Assembly (NCBI GenBank): GCA_026936325.1
Contig: JAPTHN010000042.1
Coordinates: forward strand, 2,418,001 to 2,482,000
Length of the DNA stretch: 64,000 nucleotides
Direction of reading: 5' to 3'
DNA from: Platynereis dumerilii
Lineage: Eukaryota > Annelida > Polychaeta > Phyllodocida > Nereididae
Positions 32,083 to 42,743 of the stretch are shown in pieces (the first letter of the stretch is position 1; the number at the start of each line of letters is the position of its first letter). The notes below the pieces were generated by a model. That model saw nothing but the letters and a program-made list of their open reading frames with translations. It did not search any database and was not told where the DNA came from. A program made the position numbers and the translations under genes.

Positions 32083-33493
32083 TAAACTTCACCTATTACC
32101 ATAGGTGAAGTTTCTTGTTTTCGTAATTATTTATTATTATTATTTATTATTATTCTTTCACCCTAACCTACCCTCAAAAAATTCATGAACGGAGCCTCAT
32201 ATGCCCTCATTACATTCCCCGAGTTTTTTTGACACCGGACCATTTTTCAAGGTCACAGGTCACTTCAAAGTTCGACTTCAAAAAATTTCACATGGCAATA
32301 ACTTTTTCGTTTATTGCTGGATTTCATTGTCCTTTTAGGAAGTTTGTGTAAAACACTTTTTACATAATTTGACCTAATTTCGTGAATGTAGGTCAAGGTC
32401 AATGTCCCGTATGACCACTTTTGGTGTTTTATGGTTTTTTCTTATGCAATTGCACGTTTTTCATGCAAAGTGGCCCAAATTGTGGCAAAATGTTGCTTGA
32501 CTAACGGGACATCTGTGGGTGTATTATGGTTGCATTTCTTTGGCCGGATTATGAGTTACGTAATTTTAAACATTGGTAAGTCATCAAAATTGGTGACTTT
32601 CGTCATTTCTCCATGAAATATCGATTTTGGCTGATAACATGCTATAGTAAACTGCTATTCTTTTTTGCCATTCACCCCAAATTGACCTTCACATTTGACC
32701 TTGACCTAATTTTTCAAGGTCAATTGGAGAATTTCAGTGCAAAAATGTGCTATTTTATCGATGACCTTGAACGCCATGCAATTTTCATACAGTTATTTTG
32801 TTTGTGACTGATTCAAGTACTCATTCAGATGTTTTTTATACGAAGAATTGATATTTCAAGTTAAATCAAAACGGCTGTCATTTTTTGATTGCCTACTGTG
32901 ACCTTAGTATTTCAAATACAGTTATGAAATTTGGTACAGGTATTGGCTTGTGGGTATTGTTCACGCACGTGTGGAGAAATTCAAAATGTTTGACACAAAA
33001 TGGCGGCCATTTTGGAATTGCTCACTTTTACCTCAGTATCTCACCTAGAGTTATGAAATTATGTACAGGCTTGGTACAGGTTATGGTCTGCGGGTATTGG
33101 TCAGGTACATGTACAATATTCAAGTACTTGTCAATGTACTTGTCAATGTACTTGTCAATGTACTTGTCAATTTACTTGTCAATTTACTTGTCAATGTACT
33201 TGTCAATGTACTTGTCAAAGTACTTCTCAATGTACTTGTCAATGTACTTGTCAATTTACTTGTCAATTTACTTGTCATGTTACTTGACATGTTACTTTTG
33301 CATTGAAATTCCTATTGAAATTACTTTTCCAAGTACTTGTCAAATTACTTTTCCAAGTACTTTTCAAATTACGTTTCGAATTACTTTTCAAATTACTTTG
33401 GAACTTTCAAATTACTTCTGTCATTTCGTTTTTTCATTTCGACCAATATTTCTAGGTGAAGTTTTGTTACTGCTTGCAGTTACTCATTTCTAG
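32083..33493 (+). mobile_element. Helitron-like element, copy 3 (diverged)
   Basis: Left palindrome AAACTTCACCTA-TTACCA-TAGGTGAAGTTT (32084-32113) and right end TAGGTGAAGTTTTGTTACTG, with hairpin GTTACTGC-TT-GCAGTTAC (33466-33483), six bases, then CTAG (33490-33493) and T. The stem differs from copies 1 and 2 by a C-G to T-A pair change, so pairing is kept. The body is shorter, with TGACCTTGA motifs and a TGTACTTGTCAA minisatellite at 33118-33300 grading into CAAATTACTTTTC repeats up to 33415. Confidence 0.82.
33118..33415 (+). repeat. 12-bp minisatellite of Helitron copy 3
   Basis: About 15-16 units of TGTACTTGTCAA with TTTACTTGTCAA variants, then decayed units. It holds the same relative place as the TGTACTGGTGGA array of copy 1. 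Confidence 0.92.
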
Positions 33494-33734
33494 TTATAGT
33501 TGATTTTACACTCTGAAGATAGACCGCTCCCAAAGAAATATCACATATAGCGCGGTGTGCAATAATACTGTGCACATTAAAGCATCCATTCGAAGTATTA
33601 AAATTTTAAGCACTTTTAAAACATACCATTGTGCAATGTTATGTTTTCAATTTCATACCAAGTATCTTATATCTTATGTTGTTACTTTTGAATATATTAT
33701 GTTGTTTTGAATGCAGTAGTCATTGCTTCTGTGT

Positions 33735-34645
33735 ATAATGCTCCAGAACACTGGCGGTTGCATTAGGAAATTAGTTTGGTTTAGCAGAGGCAGCTGATCA
33801 TTCAAGAAATCTAATTAGTTTGTGTTGTGACCGAAAACTTCACCAGCTCAATCACTTTATGGCTATTAGTGCCACTGAGTGTATGTAATGCAAGGACAAA
33901 GCCACTTGCCATTGAAAGATTAGCACAAATGCCCAAATTATAAGTGAATATGCCAAAAATTCATTTATGAAACTTTTCCACTTGCACCCAACATCACTAA
34001 TGTGTTAACTCAGGTGACTAGAGCAATAAGTGGAGTGTTTTGGTTTTGACAGGGTTTTCTATATTGCACAGGGGCGTCAGTTTCATTTCAAAGTGGTCGG
34101 GCAAATTGGGCTGAACCCTTAACGGAAAATGTACGCGAAAAAGTTAAAATTGTTTTCAAACAAAAACATGTATGCTTTGGCCAAAATGCGGTTGGGCAAA
34201 TGCCCCACCAGCCCCACCTACACTGACGCCACTGATATTGCAAATTGGTTGCAAAAAGCCAGGTTCAATTGTTTTCGGACAAACATGACGAAACGCTTTC
34301 AGGACTTCAAGGCTTATTAACTAGTAATAGTAAATGGTAAAGTAGCAAACCATCTTTCCTTTCATAAATGCAGGTCTTACATAGCAATCTTTATTAATAA
34401 AATAGTTCGGCAATTTTCAAGATAGACTCTTAAGTGGCAAGATGGCCAGATCAAAACAATTGATTGATTTCTCCGACAGATCCGGTAAAGACATTTCAGT
34501 CATTTTGTGCATTTCCCTGACATGCCATGATACACACAACAGAACTACAGCATATATGCTCCATAAAAATGACATTCCCTTGCGAGATATACGTGTATGT
34601 CTGGTAAATTGGAATCCCCTTTGAATAATTTAGAAGGCGACTCTG
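33735..34645 (+). repeat. Degraded large repeat unit, left-orientation piece L5
   Basis: Direct-orientation copy of 12600-13475 (CATTAGGAAATT, CTAATTAGTTTG, AATCACTTTATGGC, GCAAAAAGCCAGGTTCAATT, TGGTAAATTGGAATCCCCT). It contains a hAT MITE absent from the other copy. Confidence 0.78.
34069..34234. mobile_element. 166-bp hAT-type MITE with perfect 8-bp duplication
   Basis: CAGGGGCGTCAG at the left and CTGACGCCACTG at the right. ATATTGCA flanks at 34061-34068 and 34235-34242. The sister block near 12930-12945 lacks the insert. Confidence 0.92.
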
Positions 34646-34893
34646 CCTTTTTAGGAGGAGGGGGGAGGGGGTAGGGCTGGCGGTTGCCCTCCCAAAAGCT
34701 TGGGAAAAAAGTGAGATTTGGGAAAAAAGGCTAAAAAATTTGGGTAGGAGAATAAATAAAAACTAAATTGAAAACGACTGATTTCCAGGCAATTTCATTT
34801 GAAATGGTATTAAATTTAAATCTCTAAATTTTGGGCAAATGTCGCTTGCCCCCCCCCCCCCTCTCCAAAATTGTGCACCCTGTATGCCTAAGG
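34646..34893. mobile_element. Worn copy of the CATAGGCGTA MITE
   Basis: Same interior as 42503-42743 (GGTTGCCCTCCCAAAAG, TTTGGGAAAAAAGGCTAAAA, ATTTCCAGGCAATTT, GGCAAATGTCGCTTGCCCCC) but the termini are damaged (right end TATGCCTAAGG). Confidence 0.7.
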
Positions 34894-35102
34894 ACAGTTC
34901 CCAGCAAAAACAATATTGTAGGGAAGTACAAAAGATAATTTTCAATTCATATGATCACTACCAAGCTTATTTGAATGACATACATTTCATTTATCTATAG
35001 ATCTATATCAATTGTTATCATTTTCCTGATATGTCACTGAAAGGAAGGGCTTGGAAATACAAAGGTATTGAGGTGCGTGGCAGACATGGGCAGTGTTGGG
35101 TA
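34894..35102. other. Orientation switch of the large repeat array
   Basis: To the left, repeat-unit blocks read in one direction; from 35800 they read in the other. The switch lies somewhere in 34.65-35.80 kb, which holds MITE debris and unassigned sequence. Confidence 0.45.
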
Positions 35103-35258
35103 CACTCTAAAAAATGTCGGGACAAAATTGGTTTTTTATATTCAAAATGGTTTTTTGAAAAACCAAATTTCAATGCAAAAAACTAACATGGATTTTTTAA
35201 AAAATCCATGTTGGTTTTGCATCTAAAAAACCAATTTTGTCTGAAATTTTTTAGAGCG
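35103..35258. mobile_element. 156-bp palindromic MITE, TA duplication
   Basis: CACTCTAAAAAATGTC at the left pairs with GAAATTTTTTAGAGCG at the right, and almost the whole element folds back (ACAAAATTGGTTTTTTA arms, AAAAAATCCATG centre). TA at 35101-35102 and 35259-35260. Tc1/mariner-type target choice. Confidence 0.82.
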
Positions 35259-35454
35259 TATGCAAATGCGAGCATCTGCTTGGAATATTTATTTTATCGG
35301 CTACATGTATGTATATTGCACTTACATTGTTATGAAGACTCAAATTTGTCATTATATATTCACACTGATGTTGCTGTATGTTGAGTAGTAATGTTGCAGC
35401 AAGAGTTTTTAACAGTGATAATCATTTGGTTCAAAATGGTTGTCAATGGTAGTA

Positions 35455-35626
35455 CAGTGGTCCCTGCGTTATAAGACCGCCCCTTCTGCGGTCATGAAGC
35501 GGTCTCTCGTTCGGGTGCGGTCTCTCATCAGGGTGCAAAATGCACTAAAATTACTACTTGGTGCGGGAGAAAGGTGGTCACATAAGGCGGTTTTACAACA
35601 GGGGTCTTATAACGCAGGGACCATCG
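35455..35626. mobile_element. 172-bp MITE, pogo/Tigger-like ends
   Basis: CAGTGGTCCCTGCGTTATAA (match continuing to AGACC) is mirrored by GGTCTTATAACGCAGGGACC near the right end. TA flanks at 35453-35454 and 35627-35628. The CAGTGGTCC-type start is like pogo-group MITEs. Any open frame across it is fortuitous. Confidence 0.82.
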
Positions 35627-36415
35627 TACCTATGAAATGATTGCACCTTTTTGTGCCCTAGCAGAAGGGGTTGAAGTTTTAGGGAAATGTAGCTGCATAC
35701 CATATCTATGATCATGAATGTATAATGTAAAAAGGGTGCATTTCCTCCACATGTGGGCCTATTCAACTACATTTATTTCTCTGTCCTCTTCCTGTCACAG
35801 TAGATGAGCATTCCGCAAACCATAATGTCTGACATTTGGCCTTAATTTGGTGCATACTGCTGCCCCCACCAGGGGACCATGATTGGTCTGCATACTGTCC
35901 ATCATTTCAACTCTGACCTTTCCACAATGTGTATGGAGTAATTTGGGTAAACTATATGATGCTATCATTTCACTCCAGGAGCTTCTATGATAACGTGCTA
36001 TTGTGCAGGAATTTGCTGAAATAGAAATAGACAGAGAAGACAAGATAACAAAGACAGAAAAAGACAAATACACAGATAGATGACAAAGACACAGAAAAGC
36101 GCAATGTTGGTATTGTACTTACATATTCAAGAGCAAAATAGATGTACCTTGTAAAAGTGGAACAGAAAAGCAGTAATTTTCTTGGGCTGTTTATTAAACA
36201 TGAGCAAACAAATTTTAAAACAAACATTTAATTCAATTCAATTCAATGAAATACTGGTTTCTCAGATGAAGAGTTCTAATATTATCCAAATGGAAGTGCT
36301 GTTAAAATGCCATAAGAGAGTACACACTACAAGTGGAGGCACTAGAGAGTGAGTTGTATGTACAGTGCCATCTGTAAGTAAGTGAAAGGGGCGAGGTTTG
36401 CCATTGTGTCAATCC

Positions 36416-36801
36416 GAGGTATATATTTTTCAATATTTTACATGTAGACGAATTTGTAAACCTGCAAAAACGAACATATACACGAATTTTGCATTCGTCT
36501 AGGTGCCAAATATTGCATTTCACGAATTTGTACAGGTGCGATTACGAACATACTAACTCTGAAATTGCCCAAAAACTAACTCTAACCCTAATTCTAACCC
36601 TAAACCCTAATTATCTAGCACTTTCACGAATGCTGGTATTGGCGGGTCCACGAATGAACAATAAAGCACAAGCACGAGTGCTAGTTATTACACATACACG
36701 AGCACCTATGCTCGTTTTTGCATGTCTAAAAACTCGCAAATGCTCGTTTTTACACCTCCACAAATTAGTGTACTTGCCAAATCATGAAAAATATATACAT
36801 G
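36416..36801. mobile_element. 386-bp motif-rich MITE, copy 1
   Basis: Terminal inverted repeat GAGGTATATATTTTTCA / TGAAAAATATATACATG. Target duplication TCAATCC at 36409-36415 and 36802-36808. The interior is packed with ACGAA/CACGAAT/ACACGAGCAC motifs and includes AACCCTAATTCTAACCCTAA, a telomere-like run. No coding. Two more copies lie inside LINEs (45653-46037, 52689-53073). Confidence 0.9.
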
Positions 36802-36808
36802 TCAATCC

Positions 36809-37504
36809 TCTACTAAACTGCTTTTGGAAGCATGAATTCTCATCGGATGAGATTAACACATATTGGATCATAAAGAACGATATACACATATTGGATCATA
36901 AAGAACGATATAAGAGGTATGCAGCATACACATGGTTGCCAATTTTAGTAGCTGTAACAGTTAACTGTGGGTCAAAGTCTTTGATAGGTATATGAAACCC
37001 AAGGCCACTATACTTTCAATTGGGATGGGGTTCACATACTTGTCAAAGATTTTGACCCTTTTGCGGTGAAAGAAAAGTAGAGGCCATTAGTATCCCGCAT
37101 GCCTCAAATATCATCCTTTATGACGCCTTATGCTTGCTTCTCATCAAATGAGATCCTTGCCAGCAAAAGCAGTTTCATTAAGGATGTTAGCAAAGACCCA
37201 ATGACAAAACATTACAAGCTCCACATACTTGCAGGCAGCACTTTATACACTGCAAGCACATTTGTCAAGATTCTAAAATGAACTTTTTTCTCATCTTGTC
37301 AACACTGTTGTATCACCAACAAGTGTAGGAGGTCAATAATTTTCTGCCAAAAAGTGCTGCCCAAAAAAATTGCCCAAATAGTCCCAAAAATATTAAATTC
37401 ACAAAATTTTCTGCCAAAAAGTGCATGAAAAATTGATTTTCAAAAATTTTTCGTGGGTTGCTGCTAGGACAGACCCCCTACCTCCTACGCCTGTGTCACC
37501 AGCC
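36809..37504. other. No gene; short tandem duplication
   Basis: ATATTGGATCATAAAGAACG is repeated in tandem near 36861-36909. The rest is unassigned within R1. Confidence 0.4.
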
Positions 37505-39677
37505 TTCTTCTATACTGTAATTCCAACCAAAGAGAAATATTGTCACCGAAAACACAATAGCATTGTCAAGCCAACTGCAACACAATATAGCCTAGACAGT
37601 GTAAACCTGGCTACAAAGCGATCTGGGTGTTGAAAGTGGAATTAGCTCTGTTTCACAACTGTCTGTTTACTGCTCATGAGAGACTTCTATGCAGCAGCAC
37701 AACCAAACTTTCAAGTTACACAATACTCCAGGGCTTTCATTATCCAAGTATTAGGTCCGCTGTCTCAAAACACAGTCTAGTGATAGATTCCTGTCACATC
37801 AAACACGCCTTAGGATTAATTTAATCTATTCTATAGACAATAAATGTTAGTTTTAATTAATGCAGTCAAAAATCTGTTCTGTTGGTATTTCTGGCATTGC
37901 ACTGTTCTCCTGGATTAATAAAATCAATTAATTAAACCCACCAGCGAAACAAGCAATTGTGTTTATTGGAAGAGTATATATTAAAAAATATGAATCAATT
38001 CCCTTGACTTAATGTTGAATTTAACATAGAATCAGCAGACCAAATAGCATGAAGATATCACAGCCAAAATATAACAAAACCATGTGTCCATCAACCAAGA
38101 CAAGGATGATTTTGTTGCATGATACCATTGAATTCCCATCAAGAAAGATTGGGATAATATTATAATAAGACATTATTTTGCTCAATAAATGATATCAGCT
38201 ATATTCAGAAAGTTTGTAAACTCTGCAGCTGAGAATATTACATTAGATTTCCTAAGATTCTAATGTTATTAATAATAGCTCAGAAGTTGGCCAACACTAA
38301 TTATTTCTCTCACCCCAGCCTGATTTCTCTGCTCTATCCAAAGATTCTATTTGCTGTCACTTTCAGCATGCTGACTTTTTTCTCATCATGAATTATTGAT
38401 TGGACTGCATTTATCATATCCAATCGATATGGGGGAGACATTTAGTTGACTAATTGGTCGCAGAATAAATAGATGACAGGGAGACCTTAAGAGTCAGTTA
38501 AGGGCCATACGTTTGGAGAAGGCTGCCACCAGATGACAGCACCTTCTGTAGTACATTACTCAGGCAAAATATGAGGGCAAAGAAGCATAAAAAGAGAAGC
38601 GCGGGCATAAAAAACCAGAAAGGAACGTAAAGAAGACATAAAGAAAAGCTGATTAATCTTTGATAACACAAGGTGCATTAGCATTTGTCATAAAGCCAAG
38701 CTTTGTCACTGACTTGCTTATCATCTATAAAAAGTATATAATAATGGAGAACGAAAGACAGCAGAAATGCCCAGCTCATATGTCTGTATTTTCTGTATAG
38801 CTTACACTGCTATGAAATACATGTAGGAATGGTAAACAGAGTAGGAAAGTTCATATGGGGGCAACCCCCCCCCCCTCCGTGCCCCCCCCTCCCAAAAGGA
38901 CGCTACTGTTGAGAGGAAGGAGTGAACTATTTCATCCTTAAACATACACTTTGTGATTCATGACACATCATTGAATATAATTTTAAATTTAAGTAAACTT
39001 ATGCTGATTATTGGCTTTTTTTATGACATTGTGACAAGTCAATCATTATGAATCAAATCAACCTCTGTGGTTGTCTTGCTAAAAAATAAAATCTTGTCCT
39101 TTTACATCAACAGATTATTATGACTAAATTCAAAATTTTATAATGAGGCAATCCTCCATTTTTCATAACAAATGACAATGCCATAATAAATCACTGCAAC
39201 ACTCCATTTTAAAATTACTGCAGTGCTCTAATTTATGATGCACAGTGACTGGCATCACAGATTCTGGATGAACAAAGATTGTACGGCATTAAATTTTGAG
39301 AAAAAGGTACAAAGTACTGGGCGCAGATGTCTGGCAAACTCTTTTGTAAAAACAAAATGACAGTGGGATGATGCAGTGTGATGTATTTATTCATAGAGTT
39401 TCCTGGAACATAAGAATTCATTACATTCACCAGAGTCCAGCCAGCAGTCATATTCTCGAGTCCAAGCTATTGACATCTTGCCCTATCCATGCATGTATTT
39501 ACTAGAGGATTTTTGAGCGATGTGCTCATATTTCTTTGTGGCAGTTTGACTATGTTTTTCACAAAGTTTTTGCTTTTGTATAAGAGTAGCCTACAGCATT
39601 GGCTAAGGTACCAATAGAGTGTCAAATTGTTGTTTTTCCCATTGGGTCTATGGTGCATTGTATGCCCAGATGCACAA

Positions 39678-41492
39678 TAGGGGGTGGCTGTTGCCCATCA
39701 AATCGGAAAATTTTGGCGGAGACCCCTGTACCATTTTTTGGTATTGTGGTTTGATATGAGAAACATTTCTGAGCAGTTTCAAGAAAATTGAGAAACGTTT
39801 AACTTGAGCACAATGCAGTTGAAGTTTTCACTTAATGTATTAAAAGCCAAATTCGCGGTTTCCCGTAACTTCGTCAGTATTCATTAAACAGCAATAAAAT
39901 ATGTTCAGTTGGACAGGGCTCAATGAGGCCTTCATTTTGAATACCAACTTCAATGGTATCAGATAATTTTAAGCAGCGTATCAATTCATAATCTGACTGC
40001 AGTTTTCGCAATTTGTGTGGTTACCCTATTTTACCTTCACATTAAATGTCAACATGTCTTTGTCACCCATTATGCTATTTAATAAAGTAATGGCAATGCC
40101 TTGATAGACTTTAATTGAAAAAAGTTAGTATCTGTCAAGTATTGACAAGGCTGTGCACTAATATATAGTCACACATTTGTCGTTGATTCATAGAGACAGT
40201 GTATATGCTGCAAGCTATGCTCTAGAAATGGTTGGTGGCTGATGAATGGTATTTAAATACAAAACATGTCAGTTCCAAGCATACAGTTTAATATGTGAAT
40301 TAGCCAATTGTTAATCCTTATCAATTCTAGAAGTAATTTGGTCGAAGTAAGTGAAAAGAAATAGCATAAGCTGGTCTAATTATGGAAATAGAGTTTACAT
40401 TGACACCAGCTGACAATTTTGCCTTTTTTCAAAAACCTTATTCAAGTGAGCTGAAGCTAAGATTCTAAATCAGTGCTAACTGAGGCAAGCTGGTAAACTT
40501 GATAAACTAAGGTGATTAAGCAATACTTCTTCAAAAATAATTGTGAATTCAATTATTTTGTCACATCTGAGTAAAGACACAAATATATGTGCTGTCTTAA
40601 TCATCTCTATTATACCATTATCTTGTCATTTATTATAGTTCCTTTAAACTTATATAGCAATGACAGGATTATACTTTACTTACCAAATTAATGAAGTTTA
40701 AAAGGCTTTGTGGAGGAGAAACGTATTTCAGACGTCACACAAAGTTGATCATTGCATGATAAAAATGTCACAATCTTGAGAGATATGTAAGATTCACATT
40801 CAGCATTTCAGAATGTGTCATTAATTAGTATAGACTACTTTTTATGCTCATAAAGTCCAAAACTTTTTATTAGATATTGTGTGCGTTGAAGTGTGTGCAC
40901 AGAATGAATTGAAATGTTTGTGTATTGATAAGCTAGGAAAGCTAGTTGAGACAGAAATAGGAAGTCAATTTTCTTGCACATTGCTAGAAGTATTGCGTGT
41001 ACATGAACTAAGGTCTCACCCACCTAGTTCCAAACATGATTTTTTTTTTCAACTTAAATAAGTTTATTCATCAGTTGTTTTATGTTGACATAGGCCTAAT
41101 ATTAGCCACTGTGTATGAATAAATATATTGGGGAGGATAGACATTGGTCTTTATATCATTTGTAAGTTATTCCTAAAAAAACCTTTAATTATAGATCTGC
41201 TTCACCGTGTAATATTTTCCGAGACCATTGAAGTTGGTATTCAAAATTAAGCTCTAATTAAGGGGAATTCAACCATACACGTTATATCACTGTATGACTC
41301 AGAGTGACAAAGTTATGCAATACCACGATTTGCGCTTTTAGATATTAATTAAGAATTTTCAACTGGATTGTGCTCAAGTTAAGCATATTCTGATTTCCAT
41401 AAAACTTTCCACAAATGTTGTCTTGACCAAGACACAGTACCAAAAAATGGTACAGTGGGATATGACAACTTTGGGGCACCAGCCACACCCTA
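39678..41492. mobile_element. 1.8-kb non-autonomous hAT element with long inverted arms
   Basis: Starts TAGGGGGTGGCTG and ends CAGCCACACCCTA. Imperfect inverted arms extend about 320 bp (39678-39995 and 41180-41492; shared GTACCATTTTTTGGTA, TTAACTTGAGCACAAT, GAATACCAACTTCAATGGT). Perfect 8-bp duplication ATGCACAA at 39670-39677 and 41493-41500. The paralogous units at ~47740 and ~54782 are continuous here, i.e. empty sites. No transposase frame inside. Confidence 0.9.
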
Positions 41493-41582
41493 ATGCACAA
41501 GTTATGACAAAATAATAACTTATCAACCATAAAAATTGTTTCTGAAAGTTGCAAAACAACAATGCAAGTTAGATAAATAGAT

Positions 41583-41868
41583 ATGGTAAGTGCAGCCCTC
41601 TAAGCCCAGTTCTTGGCACTTACAAGAGTTGATTGATGAGATGGGAGAGAGAGCGGAAGTCCTCACCATGTTACACATTTACCCCATGTGAGGGATCTTT
41701 TACTTGCCCAGCACAGACACTGATACAAGGGGTCGCAAAATAACGTCTCATCCGAACGGCATCAAGCTGGGATTTTTCTTATGAAGATTCACCTAAAATT
41801 TTGGGTTCCCCACCTGGTGTTCGAAACCATGCAAGCAAAGACCAATGAGCTGCCTAGCAAGCTAGTGA
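41583..41868 (-). mobile_element. tRNA-derived SINE with conserved GATGAGACGT core
   Basis: On the minus strand: tRNA-like head (TAGGCAGCTCATTGG as box A; GGTTTCGAACACC as box B with one extra T), then GGATGAGACGTTATTTTGCG, GGCAAGTAAAAGATCCCTCA and a 3' part CTTAGAGGGCTGCACTTACC. The GATGAGACGT...AAGATCCC core recurs in widespread metazoan SINE superfamilies. R2 and R3 lack this insert. A 3' fragment is at 61680-61790. Confidence 0.78.
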
Positions 41869-42502
41869 CTATTCAAACTCTGTTAAATTATCCATATGTT
41901 TTCGATCAAATTTCTTTGCATTTGTAGATCTATACATTCAAAAATACTAGAACGATGAACAACTCAATCAGCTATATTTGATTCTGTTGCATCCTCTGAA
42001 ATAAAGAAACATACAACAATACAGAACAACATCAACAAAAGAAAGAGGCTCTGTGGCCCTTGCCTAAAGCAGATCAAGTTACAAACCATGTGACTTTTGT
42101 TGCAAAGGTCATTGAGGTCTCCTGCTAAGCTCATTTTACAGAATTGCTCTAAATTAAGACCGTGCACTGAATACAGAATTTGTTGTTTTCCTTTCTTATT
42201 CAGATTTGGAAATAAAAACCTTGACCAGTGGTATAGCATTGAAATATTTGCCAAATAAAAAGAAAAGAAATGCTGCAAATCCCTTTACAAAAGTTACTTC
42301 TTGTTGAGATAATATCATGAACGATTCATTTTGGCTGTTTGGCGACATCAATGATGTCTCATTTTTCCTGCCTTTTAACATTAAGAGGAGGGTTTACCTT
42401 TTCTGAAGCTACTAACCTTTCTCTTATCAGACATATAGACAATATCGCACGCATCCCGGTCTTCATGGATTCAGAACATCTTTCAAAATTAATACCCTCA
42501 CA

Positions 42503-42743
42503 CATAGGCGTATGGGAGGGGGGCAGGGGGGGGTGGCGCCCGGGGCGGTCGCCCTCCCAAAAGTTTGGGAAACAGTAAGATTCGGGCAAAAAGGCTAAAA
42601 GATTTGGGCAGATGATTAAATAAACACTATTGAAAATTAATGATTTCCAGCCAATTTTATTTGAAATTTTACTAAATCTAGATTTGAAATTCGGGCAGAT
42701 GTCGCTCACCCCCCCAAAACATCGTGAGCGCCGTACGCCTATG
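42503..42743. mobile_element. 241-bp MITE with CATAGGCGTA ends (hAT-like)
   Basis: CATAGGCGTA at the left, TACGCCTATG at the right. Flanking 8-mers CCCTCACA and CCTTCAGA match at 6 of 8, as a worn hAT-type duplication would. Second copy at 34646-34893. Confidence 0.78.

Noticed and set aside
32885-33493. 202-codon plus-strand frame rich in LSMY repeats
   Set aside because: Translation of the minisatellite in Helitron copy 3; no domain.
36580-36612. AACCCTAA-like run as an interstitial telomere
   Set aside because: It lies inside a MITE family and is worn in the other copies, so it belongs to the element and not to a chromosome end.
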